A stretch of 64,000 nt of DNA, taken from positions 30,244 to 94,243 of the forward strand of contig CAZFHS010000023.1 of the NCBI GenBank assembly GCA_964518955.1, read 5' to 3'. The position numbers and the translations under genes were made by a program. Positions within the stretch are counted from its first letter, which is position 1, and every line of letters starts with the position of its first letter. Shown piece after piece: positions 18,066 to 27,265 of the stretch. This stretch comes from JBDGYW01 sp964518955 (lineage in GTDB: Bacteria > Gemmatimonadota > Gemmatimonadetes > Gemmatimonadales > GWC2-71-9). The notes beneath the pieces were generated by a model, which saw only the letters and a program-made list of their open reading frames with translations, searched no databases and was not told where the DNA came from.

Positions 18066-18818
18066 CTACGCCGAGCTGAAACAGGTAAGGTGACCATCGG
18101 TGTAGAAGACCTTGAACCGCCGAGACAGAAACTGCTTCAGGCAGTCTGCGATACTGAAGATGACTACAGGCCGTTCTCCCCAATCCAACATCTCCGCGAG
18201 GTTCTCATAAAACGCTTCCCCTCGCTCGGTGTCCGGACGTACGGGGCGGTATAGGTAGTAGAAGTCAATGTCCTCGAATACCTGATCGCACACGTCACCC
18301 ACAATCCACTCGACCCTCTCTTCCGGAATTCCGAGCCAATCCTGCAACCCCTGCCCGATTTTGACCATTTCACTCGAGATCTCGTACTGGATCGTTAGCT
18401 GATGGGGAACTAGATGTTGAAAGAGAAGGCCCTGAAGGCCGTTTCCTGCACCCAGGTCTGCGCTCACCGTGGCCGGTGAAATCCAGTGAGCGGCTTTGAG
18501 AATGGGGCTCAACCCACCGGCGTGAGCCCAATATCCGCCGGCGAGATCCATCTGTTCACGCTCATCAGGTGTGTACCTTGCTTCGTACATGTGCACGTTT
18601 GCATACAAGGCCAGAAACGCCTCTTCGAGCGCCTCCGGGTCATCGCCCGCCGCTTGCTCTAGAAACAGATCCTTGAGCCCTTCGTAGTCGGAAAAATCGC
18701 CGTTTGGGTCGGGGGGGCTCGGCAACACAGCGAACGCAGTCATCAACCGCACCAAGTGGCGCCGTTCTTCTTCGGAGTAGTCCAGGGTACTCACTAGGGA
18801 AGTCAGTTGATCTTCCAT
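18066..18818 (-). CDS. SAM-dependent methyltransferase-like protein
   Basis: 250 residues. The N-terminal 110 residues are helical and unfamiliar. The class I methyltransferase glycine motif appears at SADLGAGNGLQG, followed by an acidic end of strand 2 (IQYEIS) and VEWIVGDV at the usual motif positions. It is the third gene of a tight minus-strand unit, 11 bases after the TPR protein and two genes after a radical SAM protein. That context suggests the methyl group is placed on a product of this unit. Substrate unknown. Confidence 0.75.
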   Translation of the reverse strand: MEDQLTSLVSTLDYSEEERRHLVRLMTAFAVLPSPPDPNGDFSDYEGLKDLFLEQAAGDDPEALEEAFLALYANVHMYEARYTPDEREQMDLAGGYWAHAGGLSPILKAAHWISPATVSADLGAGNGLQGLLFQHLVPHQLTIQYEISSEMVKIGQGLQDWLGIPEERVEWIVGDVCDQVFEDIDFYYLYRPVRPDTERGEAFYENLAEMLDWGERPVVIFSIADCLKQFLSRRFKVFYTDGHLTCFSSA

Positions 18819-18829
18819 CGGTCCATTCG

Positions 18830-20563
18830 CTATTCCGCGAGCTTGTTGAGGTTCTCCCGTGCAAACCCAATGCTGGGATCGATCGACAGGGCCTTCTTGT
18901 ACATGGCTATTGCTTCTTTCGTTCTGCCGAGGTCCCGCAGGTTCGATGCGAGGTTAGCCCAGTCGATTCCCGATCTAGGATCTATCTCAACTGCCCTCAA
19001 GAAGCAAGCAACGGCTTCCTCGTGGCGCTTGAGTTTGTAGTAGCAGAAGCCGAGGAGATTGTGGTTTGCTATGTCTTCCGGGTCGGCGGCAACTGCTTCT
19101 TGCAGCACCTCGGCAGCCTCCACAAAACGCTCCAACTCCTTGAGACAAGCGCCGACGTAATACACTACCCTAGCGAGGTCCTCCGGTGCTGGGCCGGCCG
19201 CCAATGCCTCTCGGAACAGGCGCTCCGCCTCCTCGTACCTGCCTTCTCCGTAATCGCAGACGCCGCGGTAAAACACTATCGGTGCTTTGATTTCGCCTGG
19301 TTTCGACGACCGATCCAGGTACGGCCGAGCCTCGGGGTATTCTTCGATGTTGATGTGGCAGAGGGCCATCTCAAAGCACATGTCTTCAATCGGGACTTCA
19401 TTCGACTCCGATTCGAGGGCCTCCTCGAACCACTCCAGCGCTTCGATGTAGTCCCTCCACACGAACTGCACCCTTCCCCGGTGGTAGGCTATCTGGCCCT
19501 TGTCCTCGGTGAACTCTGCGGCCTTAGCCAAAACTCCGTCAGCCTCCTCCAGTTGCCTCAATTCTTTCAGGCATAGCGCCTGTTGAATCAAGGCTGCAGT
19601 TCGGTCGGCGTCCGTTCGCGCGAGTTGAAACGCACCATCAGCCAGGTCAGCGGCCAGAGCGAGATCCCCGCTTCCGGCAGCTTCCAAGCTCAGTTTGAAA
19701 TGGACCTTTCTTCCTTCCGCCTGGCGGCTGTTGGCCTCGAGGTTTTCACGCATGGCGAGAGTCGATTTCGCCATACACATGAGGCAGTCGCTACCATCGG
19801 GCAGAACCGGAAGGTCCACATGTTCGGTACCTTGCGATCGAATCCCCACCCCTGGGGCAGCCTGATTCCAGAGATAGAAGCACGAGTGAACGCGCCCTGT
19901 CACGGAATCCACGACGAGATGATCTCGGCAGGGAATCACAATCTCGACGACGTCTTCCTCTACTCGCTCCAGAACCGATTCGAATACATGACTTCTCCAC
20001 AGTGAACCGGGGAGGCCTACCGATGCTGGATCGACAAAAAACCGCGCATCGCCGTCGGTCGCCTGCCTCCACAAATCACCGAGTATATCGCCCTTCAGGT
20101 AAAAGCTGGGGATGGCCAACCTGGCCCGGAAAAACTCCGCGGCACTTCTGGCCTCTTCGAGTGAGACATCTGAAGTCGGAGCCAATATTGGCGCGAAATG
20201 CAGGCGAGCTTCGGAGAGTAGTGAGTGGGCTTCCTGTTGGAACTGCGTCAGGCAATCCACTAACGGTGCCCAAACGGCGTATTCTGTTCGCTCTCCAAGA
20301 TGAATGGACGAATGCACGTGCAGGTTGGCGAAGCCGTGCCGTTCGAGATGCGCTTTCCCAATACCGAGCAGTTCTTGGGCAAGGCGCTCAGCTTCACCGC
20401 CAGCACCGCCGACTACGAACAAATGTGCGCGCCAGTTGAGCTGCTGCAACGCCATTGTCGCCCAATCGATAAGCGGATCACACGGTTCTGTCGGAGCATC
20501 GTTGCCGAGCACCACGTAGAGGGACTCGGGCGCCCTGCCAGGCGGACTGTGCCAATCCCTCAC
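18830..20563 (-). CDS. TPR protein with unusual cysteine-bearing N-terminal domain
   Basis: 577 residues. The GTG start at 20563 overlaps the stop of the radical SAM gene as GTGA. Residues from about 300 to the end are a series of tetratricopeptide repeats (for example NHNLLGFCYYKLKRHEEAVA, WANLASNLRDLGRTKEAIAM). The first 280 residues are not TPR: they look like an alpha/beta domain ending in a CFYLW element and, 30 residues later, CLMC. These cysteines recall the auxiliary-cluster region of radical SAM/SPASM proteins, but no CxxxCxxC is present. It may be a partner scaffold for the radical SAM enzyme; that is inference. Confidence 0.75.
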   Translation of the reverse strand: MRDWHSPPGRAPESLYVVLGNDAPTEPCDPLIDWATMALQQLNWRAHLFVVGGAGGEAERLAQELLGIGKAHLERHGFANLHVHSSIHLGERTEYAVWAPLVDCLTQFQQEAHSLLSEARLHFAPILAPTSDVSLEEARSAAEFFRARLAIPSFYLKGDILGDLWRQATDGDARFFVDPASVGLPGSLWRSHVFESVLERVEEDVVEIVIPCRDHLVVDSVTGRVHSCFYLWNQAAPGVGIRSQGTEHVDLPVLPDGSDCLMCMAKSTLAMRENLEANSRQAEGRKVHFKLSLEAAGSGDLALAADLADGAFQLARTDADRTAALIQQALCLKELRQLEEADGVLAKAAEFTEDKGQIAYHRGRVQFVWRDYIEALEWFEEALESESNEVPIEDMCFEMALCHINIEEYPEARPYLDRSSKPGEIKAPIVFYRGVCDYGEGRYEEAERLFREALAAGPAPEDLARVVYYVGACLKELERFVEAAEVLQEAVAADPEDIANHNLLGFCYYKLKRHEEAVACFLRAVEIDPRSGIDWANLASNLRDLGRTKEAIAMYKKALSIDPSIGFARENLNKLAE

Positions 20564-21843
20564 GACACCACCCGCTTGCCGCCGTCCATTGAGGCGGCGC
20601 GCCAGGCTGCTTTCACCTCTTTGATCTCGGCTTTAGACATCCATTCGGTCTCGAATTCACCACCTAAGGCTAGAAACGGTGGCAGATCGTCACGCAGTGG
20701 ACGGATACCGTTCTCGTTCAGGGCATCGTGGAGCTTCGTCCCGAAGTACAGGTGCATCTGCTGCGCGTTGCTGTTTCCTCGGATTTTCACCCCACAATCC
20801 TGGACGAACTTCAGTGTCATCAGCGCATCGTGTTGCATTTCTCCGGGTAGCGCAAACTGGCTGAAGAGTTCGACGTCGAGTCCTGCGTCGAGAGCCATTC
20901 GAGTGGCTTCTCCGATCCTCTCAGGCTCTATCCCTTTGTTCAGAGATGGAAACACGTTTGGCGACGCGCTCTCGAGGCCCATCGCGATCGAGTGAACTCC
21001 GGCTCGCTTCATGAGGTCGATGAGCTTCTGCGTCAGCATGTCGGCTCTGGTCTCAATCCACATGCTTACGTTCAAGTCCTTTTCGATCACTCCCTCGAGG
21101 ATTTCAATCACTCGTGGCTCAGAGAACGAGAAGTTCGGGTCGGCGAACCAGAGGCGGCCTGTCCCCCTTCTCGAGACGTAGGCGATGTCTTCCAGCACTC
21201 GCTCGACAGATTGACATCGAGTAGGGCCCGTGAACGCCGCGGGTGTGTAGCAAAACCAGCAGTTGTTGGGGCATCCACGTGACGTGAGCATTATCGATTC
21301 GTCCATCGCAGCAGGGTCGAGTACGCCGGTCAACCAGGGGGATGCAAAATCATCCAGATCTTCAGCCTGCCCGACGGCAGGGCCGGTAACGATTTCCCCG
21401 GAAGCTCCGCGAGAGGTGGTTCCGGGTACCGGATCGCCCGGAGCGCCCTCTTCAATTGCCTTGGCAATCGAGCGCATGACGATCTCCCCTTCACCGCGGC
21501 TCAAATAGTCCACTTCGGGCATAACCTCGAGCCCAGCACCCGGCATGAACGTGGCCTGAGGGCCACCGAGGACCACGTGACATTCGGGCAGCAACCCCTT
21601 TGCCATTTTCGCGATAGCGCGCACATGCGGGATGTTCCTTTGGTAGGTGCCGAACCCGATCAGCCGTGGTTCGAACTCCCGGAGGTATCGCGCGACACCC
21701 TCGGTGCTGAACGAACTGTTTGATCCCAGCGACAAGACTTCCACTTCATGACCGTGAGATTTCAAGACCGCGCCGACGTTACCCAGAGAGATGGGCGTAA
21801 CGGGCGGCATGAAGGGATTGAGATCGACTAGGAGAATGCGCAT
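20560..21843 (-). CDS. B12-binding-type radical SAM protein
   Basis: 427 residues. N-terminal Rossmann-like cobalamin-binding region (MRILLVDLNPF, IGFGTYQRNIPHV, CHVVLGGPQAT, YLSRGEGE) without a DxHxxG motif. The radical SAM motif is TSRGCPNNCWFCY (CxxxCxxC), followed by the typical LWFADPNFSF and HSIAMGLESASP strands. The layout is that of the Mg-protoporphyrin monomethyl ester cyclase-like group. It lies 25 bases after the zinc-ribbon kinase and overlaps the TPR gene by 4 bases. Product unknown; the methyltransferase two genes on may act on the same molecule. Confidence 0.87.
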   Translation of the reverse strand: MRILLVDLNPFMPPVTPISLGNVGAVLKSHGHEVEVLSLGSNSSFSTEGVARYLREFEPRLIGFGTYQRNIPHVRAIAKMAKGLLPECHVVLGGPQATFMPGAGLEVMPEVDYLSRGEGEIVMRSIAKAIEEGAPGDPVPGTTSRGASGEIVTGPAVGQAEDLDDFASPWLTGVLDPAAMDESIMLTSRGCPNNCWFCYTPAAFTGPTRCQSVERVLEDIAYVSRRGTGRLWFADPNFSFSEPRVIEILEGVIEKDLNVSMWIETRADMLTQKLIDLMKRAGVHSIAMGLESASPNVFPSLNKGIEPERIGEATRMALDAGLDVELFSQFALPGEMQHDALMTLKFVQDCGVKIRGNSNAQQMHLYFGTKLHDALNENGIRPLRDDLPPFLALGGEFETEWMSKAEIKEVKAAWRAASMDGGKRVVS

Positions 21844-21868
21844 GTGGGTGAAAGCGAGTCGGTCTGAT

Positions 21869-24565
21869 TTACCGTCTCAGAGACTGAAGTAATTCACGAA
21901 GATCGGCGGCACCTTGATCAGGGTCGGCGTATTGTTCCAGCAAGGCCATCACGCCAATACTGCGGACATCGTTAGTCGCGCCAGCCAAGATCACGCGGAA
22001 ACGAGCCTCGGTGAAACCGGATCCTTCGATGCCGGTGAACGTCTGGATCGTAACGGACTCGCCCTGCTCGGTCGTGAGTGTCGATGCAGAACCCACTTCT
22101 CTCAACGAGGTCATTCGGTTGGCAACTGCCTCCCGAAGACCGGCCAGAATTGCCTCTGTTGTGTTCTGGCGAACCCTCACAACCCTGATAGTGCCCATGC
22201 TGCTGTTGTACAGCGCTATCACTGGTGGTTCGCTGGCCTCGAGGGTCCAACCCTCTGGCGCGGCACTCGCAAACAGGTCCTCCGGGCCGGCAAACTCCCT
22301 TGTTGGCTGCGGGTTCGTTTGCTCTTCGACGTCGGCGGCTTTCACTGTGAGATTGGAAAGTCCGGCACGGCCCCCAGAATGTGCAGTGATGTTTGCTGAC
22401 CCGGCTCGAAGCCCGGTCACCACACCGTCACTGCTCACAGTGGCTACAGACGGGTCGCTTGATTGCCAGTTGATACTACGTCCTACGAGAGGCATTCCGT
22501 CTGCACCTTCTACGCGGACATTGAGCTGAAGCGTTTCCCCTTCGGTGACCGCGGAAACATCTGGCGTAACGACAACTGCCCCGACGGCAACCGGCAGCAC
22601 CGTCACCGTCAGCGAAGCCGACCGGTCTTCCACGCTGGCAGTCACCTCAGTGCTACCTTCAGATACACCTCTGACAAGTCCGTTTTGCGTTACGGTGGCT
22701 ACTGACGCGTTTTGTGAACTCCATCTCACCCTGCGTCCACTCAGAGCGTTTCCTGCCGCGTCGAGTGGACGCGCTCTTACGGAAACTTCATCGCCTACCG
22801 AAAGCTCGGGTCTTGCGGGACTGACATTCACAGCCGCGACCAGTGCGACGCCTGTGAACTGAATTGTTTGGCCCGTGCCCGCGGTGACGCCAATCTGCCT
22901 CTCCAGAGGCCGATATCCGGGAGCACTGAGTACGATAGTGTGGTTGCCCCGTTGCAGCTGGAAAGTTTCACCACTCTGCCGCCGCCCATCGACAGTTATC
23001 TGGCCACCGCTAGGTAGATCGGTCACGGTGACCGTACCGGTGGTCACTTCGGCGGGCGCAGCAAAGAACGGCACCGCGATCTGAGAGCCTGCAGCAATGG
23101 TGAGCGGGGTTTCCACTTCCTGAACGCCAGGCGCTGACAACCCGATCGTATACTCACCAGGCTCGAGTTCGAAAATCGTGTCAGCCTGCCGTTGGCCATT
23201 TACCGTTATGATCCCATCAGCCGGCAGGCCGCCAATGCTGACGGTGCCTGTCGTTGGCTCTGGGATAGCCGGCGGCGGGGCCTCCGTGGTCGTGCTCTCG
23301 GCGGCCAGCTGTGTTTCTGGGTCGATGCGTGTCGGTTGTTCGCCTGCTTCCGAAGGCCTTTGCCTGGTGGAAAGCCAGATACCTCCGACCACACCCCCTC
23401 CAATCATCAGGAGTGCTGCCGGAATCAGCACCAGCCACGGTGCTTTTTTGGGCGCCTCGCCTGTTGTTTCGCCGGTCGGTGCCCGCTCTGCCTTCGTCTC
23501 CCCGTTCTTGCTTTGTAGCTCCTCGTCCCGAATACCGATCACCTTGGTGCTGATGTCGTCCTGAATCGACGGGTCGGTATCCATCACAACCGTGTCCATT
23601 TCCGCGGAGATCTCAGGACTCAGGTCCTTCAAACCCTTCACGAATGCGGTCACAGTTGAAAACCGGTCGTCCGGGCTCTTCGAGAGGGCCTTGTCGATCG
23701 CCGCGTACACGTGCCGCGGCATGGACGGCGCCAACACCTTCAGTGGGGGAGGAGGCTCTTTGCAGTGTTTGTGCAATATGTCGATTGCCGATTCACCGTC
23801 GAACGGCACCTGGCCCGACAGCATGCGATATGCCATGACGGCCACCGAATATTGATCGGATGCGCCTGATACCACCTTGCCCATGCCCTGCTCTGGCGAC
23901 ATGTAGTACGGAGTTCCAATCACCGAGCCTGACGCGGTGAGCGTGGCCTCCGTCAACGCCTTGGCAATACCGAAGTCGGCGACAGTGACTCGGTCCCGCT
24001 CATCGAGCATCACGTTGGCGGGTTTGATGTCGCGGTGGATTACTTGGTTTTCGTGGGCGTAATCCAACGCATCACCGACCGGAAGCAGGATCCTTATCGT
24101 TTGCTCCAACGGCAGACGCTTGTGTTCCCTCAGATAGTCTTCCAGCGATCGCCCTTCCACGTACTTCATCGTGTACCAGAAGAGCTTGCCGCCTGATGCG
24201 ATCCGATGGATGGGGATGATGTGTGGATGATCGAGGGCCGCAGCTGTCTTTGCCTCACGTTTGAACCGCTCGACGCCATGGCCAAAGGTCAGCTCGGGTG
24301 GCAGGACTTTGACGGCGACCTTTCTATCGAGGTGCACCTCCGTGGCCAGGTAAACCAACGCCATGCCACCTTTGCCGAGCAGGCGCTCGATCTCGAACTC
24401 GTCGCCCGTTTCCGTGCGGAGCATCCGCTCCAATTGTTGTTCGTGGGATTCGTCCATAGCCGCTGTGGCGGCAGCCTGACCTTCGGCATCTGATACCGCC
24501 GACCCGCACCTGTGGCAAAAGGTCGCGTCGTCGGGGACCGGTGTTGAGCAGTGCATGCACTTCAC
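21869..24565 (-). CDS. Membrane Ser/Thr protein kinase with zinc ribbon, PEGA and Ig-like domains
   Basis: 898 residues. It starts with a zinc ribbon (CMHC near residue 3, CHRC at 17-20). The kinase domain spans about 57-315: glycine loop LGKGGMALVY, K86, HRDIKPAN (177-184), DFG (197-199) and SPEQ. One membrane helix (376-398) separates it from an extracytoplasmic part made of two PEGA repeats (about 440-585), two BIG2-type Ig-like domains (about 590-745) and a C-terminal domain of unknown type. The GTG start at 24565 is supported by colinearity with the paralogue at 61475. It probably senses an envelope cue; targets unknown. It may head the radical SAM unit, whose first gene is 25 bases downstream. 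Confidence 0.92.
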   Translation of the reverse strand: MKCMHCSTPVPDDATFCHRCGSAVSDAEGQAAATAAMDESHEQQLERMLRTETGDEFEIERLLGKGGMALVYLATEVHLDRKVAVKVLPPELTFGHGVERFKREAKTAAALDHPHIIPIHRIASGGKLFWYTMKYVEGRSLEDYLREHKRLPLEQTIRILLPVGDALDYAHENQVIHRDIKPANVMLDERDRVTVADFGIAKALTEATLTASGSVIGTPYYMSPEQGMGKVVSGASDQYSVAVMAYRMLSGQVPFDGESAIDILHKHCKEPPPPLKVLAPSMPRHVYAAIDKALSKSPDDRFSTVTAFVKGLKDLSPEISAEMDTVVMDTDPSIQDDISTKVIGIRDEELQSKNGETKAERAPTGETTGEAPKKAPWLVLIPAALLMIGGGVVGGIWLSTRQRPSEAGEQPTRIDPETQLAAESTTTEAPPPAIPEPTTGTVSIGGLPADGIITVNGQRQADTIFELEPGEYTIGLSAPGVQEVETPLTIAAGSQIAVPFFAAPAEVTTGTVTVTDLPSGGQITVDGRRQSGETFQLQRGNHTIVLSAPGYRPLERQIGVTAGTGQTIQFTGVALVAAVNVSPARPELSVGDEVSVRARPLDAAGNALSGRRVRWSSQNASVATVTQNGLVRGVSEGSTEVTASVEDRSASLTVTVLPVAVGAVVVTPDVSAVTEGETLQLNVRVEGADGMPLVGRSINWQSSDPSVATVSSDGVVTGLRAGSANITAHSGGRAGLSNLTVKAADVEEQTNPQPTREFAGPEDLFASAAPEGWTLEASEPPVIALYNSSMGTIRVVRVRQNTTEAILAGLREAVANRMTSLREVGSASTLTTEQGESVTIQTFTGIEGSGFTEARFRVILAGATNDVRSIGVMALLEQYADPDQGAADLRELLQSLRR

Positions 24566-24642
24566 AATGCACTAATCTACTAACAATCACGCATTACGCC
24601 GAATGTTCTTTACAAATCTGCCCTTGCTGGAACTATGCGTAT

Positions 24643-24660
24643 TCCACAGATTGCTGTGGA
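24643..24660. promoter_or_regulatory. Perfect 7-4-7 dyad in divergent promoter region
   Basis: TCCACAG (24643-24649) and CTGTGGA (24654-24660) are perfect inverted copies around ATTG. It lies in the 170-base gap between the divergent kinase (start 24565) and secreted-protein gene (start 24736), the classic position for a dimeric regulator's operator. No regulator gene is adjacent. Confidence 0.4.
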
Positions 24661-24735
24661 TTCGAACCGGCTCTTCGGAGGCGCGAAAGTCCTCTGAAAT
24701 TGCCGCCATCACAAATGTCACGGAGGAGTTGCAGA

Positions 24736-25446
24736 ATGAGACGCCCATTGCGGTTCCTGGGTCCCGTTGTCCTCGCCCTTTTTGTTGCGGTGACGGTACA
24801 AAGTCTCGCGCCCACCCTGGTCAACGCTCAGCAACAAGAAGAGGATGTTGTCTACCTGAAAGACGGTAGCATTCTTCGTGGTCAGATCATAGAAGACGTC
24901 GTTGGCGAAAGCCTCCGAATCCGAACTCGCGATGGAAATGTCTTTCGCATCGCTTACGATCGAATCGAACGCAGAACCCGGGAACCGGCTGTGGTCACAG
25001 CACCTCCTCCAGGTGGAACTCCAAGTCAACCTCGAGCACAAGTGACCGACGGCAGAAAGAGCCCGGGCGTGGCGTTCCTCCTGAGCTTCCTGATTATCGG
25101 TGCTGGACAGGGCTATAACGGTCAATGGGGCAAAGCCCTGTTGATGGCGGGCGGTGCAGTTTCCTCGCTAGCGATTGCAGCAAATGGTGCGGAGGATTGT
25201 GCTGACTACGAGGAGTGCGGCACGTTCACATTGGGAGTGGTTGGTGCCCTCGGTTTTGCACTATGGTCCTGGATCGACGCGCCGATATCAGCATCTGCGA
25301 TAAACACGCGGCTCGATATGGGGATTTCTCTCGAGCTTGGGCCGCGGACTCAACTTGGATTCCCCTCGGACAGGCTGGCAGGCCAACTGTCCCGCGGCAG
25401 ACGGACACCGCAGATCGGATTGAGCCTGGCGAGGTTGCGCTTCTAG
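24736..25446 (+). CDS. Secreted/membrane protein with SH3-like motif and helical hairpin, unknown function
   Basis: 236 residues. The ATG at 24736 follows GGAGGAG with 7-base spacing, so earlier in-frame starts are discarded. A signal peptide ends near VNAQQQ. Then comes a motif frequent in exported proteins of Bacteroidota and related groups (DVVYLKDGSILRGQIIEDV, about 38-56), a Pro-rich linker, and a hydrophobic segment (SPGVAFLLSFLIIGAGQGY) of the DUF5683 type. A second hydrophobic segment follows. It is probably an inner-membrane or envelope protein; function unknown. Confidence 0.8.
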   Translation: MRRPLRFLGPVVLALFVAVTVQSLAPTLVNAQQQEEDVVYLKDGSILRGQIIEDVVGESLRIRTRDGNVFRIAYDRIERRTREPAVVTAPPPGGTPSQPRAQVTDGRKSPGVAFLLSFLIIGAGQGYNGQWGKALLMAGGAVSSLAIAANGAEDCADYEECGTFTLGVVGALGFALWSWIDAPISASAINTRLDMGISLELGPRTQLGFPSDRLAGQLSRGRRTPQIGLSLARLRF

Positions 25447-25528
25447 CCCGTCCTCCAGGCGAGACCGCGGATAAAACGCGTACAGCCCCACTCTCATTTA
25501 TGAGGTGGGGCTGGCGTTCTTCTAACTC

Positions 25529-27079
25529 CTATCTCCCGTCAAGGTCACTCGTTGTGCGCCGGAAGCGCGTACCGTTCATCTCCAGTTCTGATGGGCTGCC
25601 GGAGGTGTCGAGAACGAAGGACACGAATCCCCGACCGCGCCACTCAGCATCCCAATGCACCCTGAAGGTGTCGTAGTTCCAGTGTTTAAGAGGACCTTGG
25701 AGGCCAGGTCCGTAGTACAGCCGAAGTTCTCCGTCGACAGTTGATACGGTGACATCACCATACAGCGGATCGCCAAATGTTCCCACGTAGCGTTCGAGTG
25801 GAACTGATGGATGGGTACCCTCGACGCGGCTGGATTCCGCCTGCGCTCGTCGTTCTTCCGCTTCCGCCCTCATACTTCCGTACAGATCCAGCAGCTCGGA
25901 ATTCCAGTCGCGAGGTGGCCCATCGTCGTACATGTCGAATACGCGGTACATGAGCGCATGTCGCAACTCGGCGTGATCGAGATTTGCCAACACGCAAACC
26001 CCGAGGTTTTCATCACGAATTAGTCCTACAATGGCGACCATTCCGTCGATGCTGCCAGTATGGAAGTCCACAGCCCTTCCCCGGTAGTCGGCTTGGAACC
26101 ATGCTAGTCCATAAGTCATCCAATGTGGATTCGTGAGGCGAGCTGTAGGATAGAATCCGCCACGGCCCACAATCGTTTGGGGCGTGAACAGCTCACTGAC
26201 GGTTTCCGGGCTGAGCAGTGTGTCGCCGTCGGCGAATGTCCCGCCGGCGAGGAGCATCCTTATCCACTTGGACATGTCATGCACGCTAGACCACACCGAA
26301 CCGGCTGAACCGATGACGTCCACGCTCGCATTCTCGATAACCTGCACCTCACCGTCGATTTCGTAGTGTGGCGCGGCGACATCGGGCTGCAGATGAAGCT
26401 CGGCAGCGGTGGGAATAGTGGCAGACATCTCTAGCGGATCGAGAATCCGGCGTTGGATGAAATCCGCCCATGGCATGCCGCTCACATTCGCTATCACTTC
26501 CCCGGCGGCGGCATACATGATGTTCTGGTATATGAATCCGGATCTCATCGAATACGCCGCCTCGGCATATCTGATCTTTTTCAGGACTTCATCGATCGTT
26601 GTTTCCTTTTCGTACCAGAGGAAATCGGCGTTTCCGACTCCTGCTCGATGCGTCAGCAAGTCGCGAACTGTGATCTCTCGGGTGACATATGGATCGCTGA
26701 GCTCGAACGAGGGAAGGTGTTTGGTAACCGGATCATCCCATGCGAGCTTCCCTTCGTCCACCAGCATTCCGATTGCGGCTGCCGTCATTGCCTTTGTGGT
26801 GGATCCGATCGCAAAGAGTGTCCGGTCGGAGACTTCACGCGAATCCTCGAGCTGTAGAACGCCGAACCCCTCCGAGAACACCACCGCTCCGTCTTTGACG
26901 ACCAACACAGCAAGGCCGGGCACTTTCCAGTCCCGCACACCCTTGGTGACGTACTCTCCCAAATCATCGAGTTGCGGTGCCTGAGCATGCGCACCAACCG
27001 CGATTGACAGCGATAGTGTGCAGGTAATCACGAACGACAGTGCCGTTCTGCGAATATTGGAAGCCGGGTGGGTAGTCAC
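25529..27079 (-). CDS. Secreted class C beta-lactamase-family serine hydrolase
   Basis: 516 residues. The GTG at 27079 has AGGAG seven bases upstream and opens a signal peptide ending at GAHAQA. SxxK is at GSTTK (S93, K96) and the YxN element is at FIYQNIMYAAAG. After the hydrolase domain (to about 400), a C-terminal lipocalin-like or DUF3471-like domain follows (YVGTFGDPLYGDVTV). The family includes D-aminopeptidases, esterases and carboxypeptidases; antibiotic hydrolysis should not be assumed. Confidence 0.9.
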   Translation of the reverse strand: MTTHPASNIRRTALSFVITCTLSLSIAVGAHAQAPQLDDLGEYVTKGVRDWKVPGLAVLVVKDGAVVFSEGFGVLQLEDSREVSDRTLFAIGSTTKAMTAAAIGMLVDEGKLAWDDPVTKHLPSFELSDPYVTREITVRDLLTHRAGVGNADFLWYEKETTIDEVLKKIRYAEAAYSMRSGFIYQNIMYAAAGEVIANVSGMPWADFIQRRILDPLEMSATIPTAAELHLQPDVAAPHYEIDGEVQVIENASVDVIGSAGSVWSSVHDMSKWIRMLLAGGTFADGDTLLSPETVSELFTPQTIVGRGGFYPTARLTNPHWMTYGLAWFQADYRGRAVDFHTGSIDGMVAIVGLIRDENLGVCVLANLDHAELRHALMYRVFDMYDDGPPRDWNSELLDLYGSMRAEAEERRAQAESSRVEGTHPSVPLERYVGTFGDPLYGDVTVSTVDGELRLYYGPGLQGPLKHWNYDTFRVHWDAEWRGRGFVSFVLDTSGSPSELEMNGTRFRRTTSDLDGR

Positions 27080-27265
27080 TTTGCGCTCCTGTACATGACG
27101 GGGGCCGTATTGAGCGAGAATATCGCGGCGTCATCATCCGGCGTCAAACCGGTTCAAACCTCGATATCCGAACTTGCAGCTGAACTGCTTCTGGATCAGT
27201 TTCGTATCTCCCGAGTGAAACTCGTGCCAGTCGCACAGCATATTCTCGAAGAAGGAGATCGTCCA

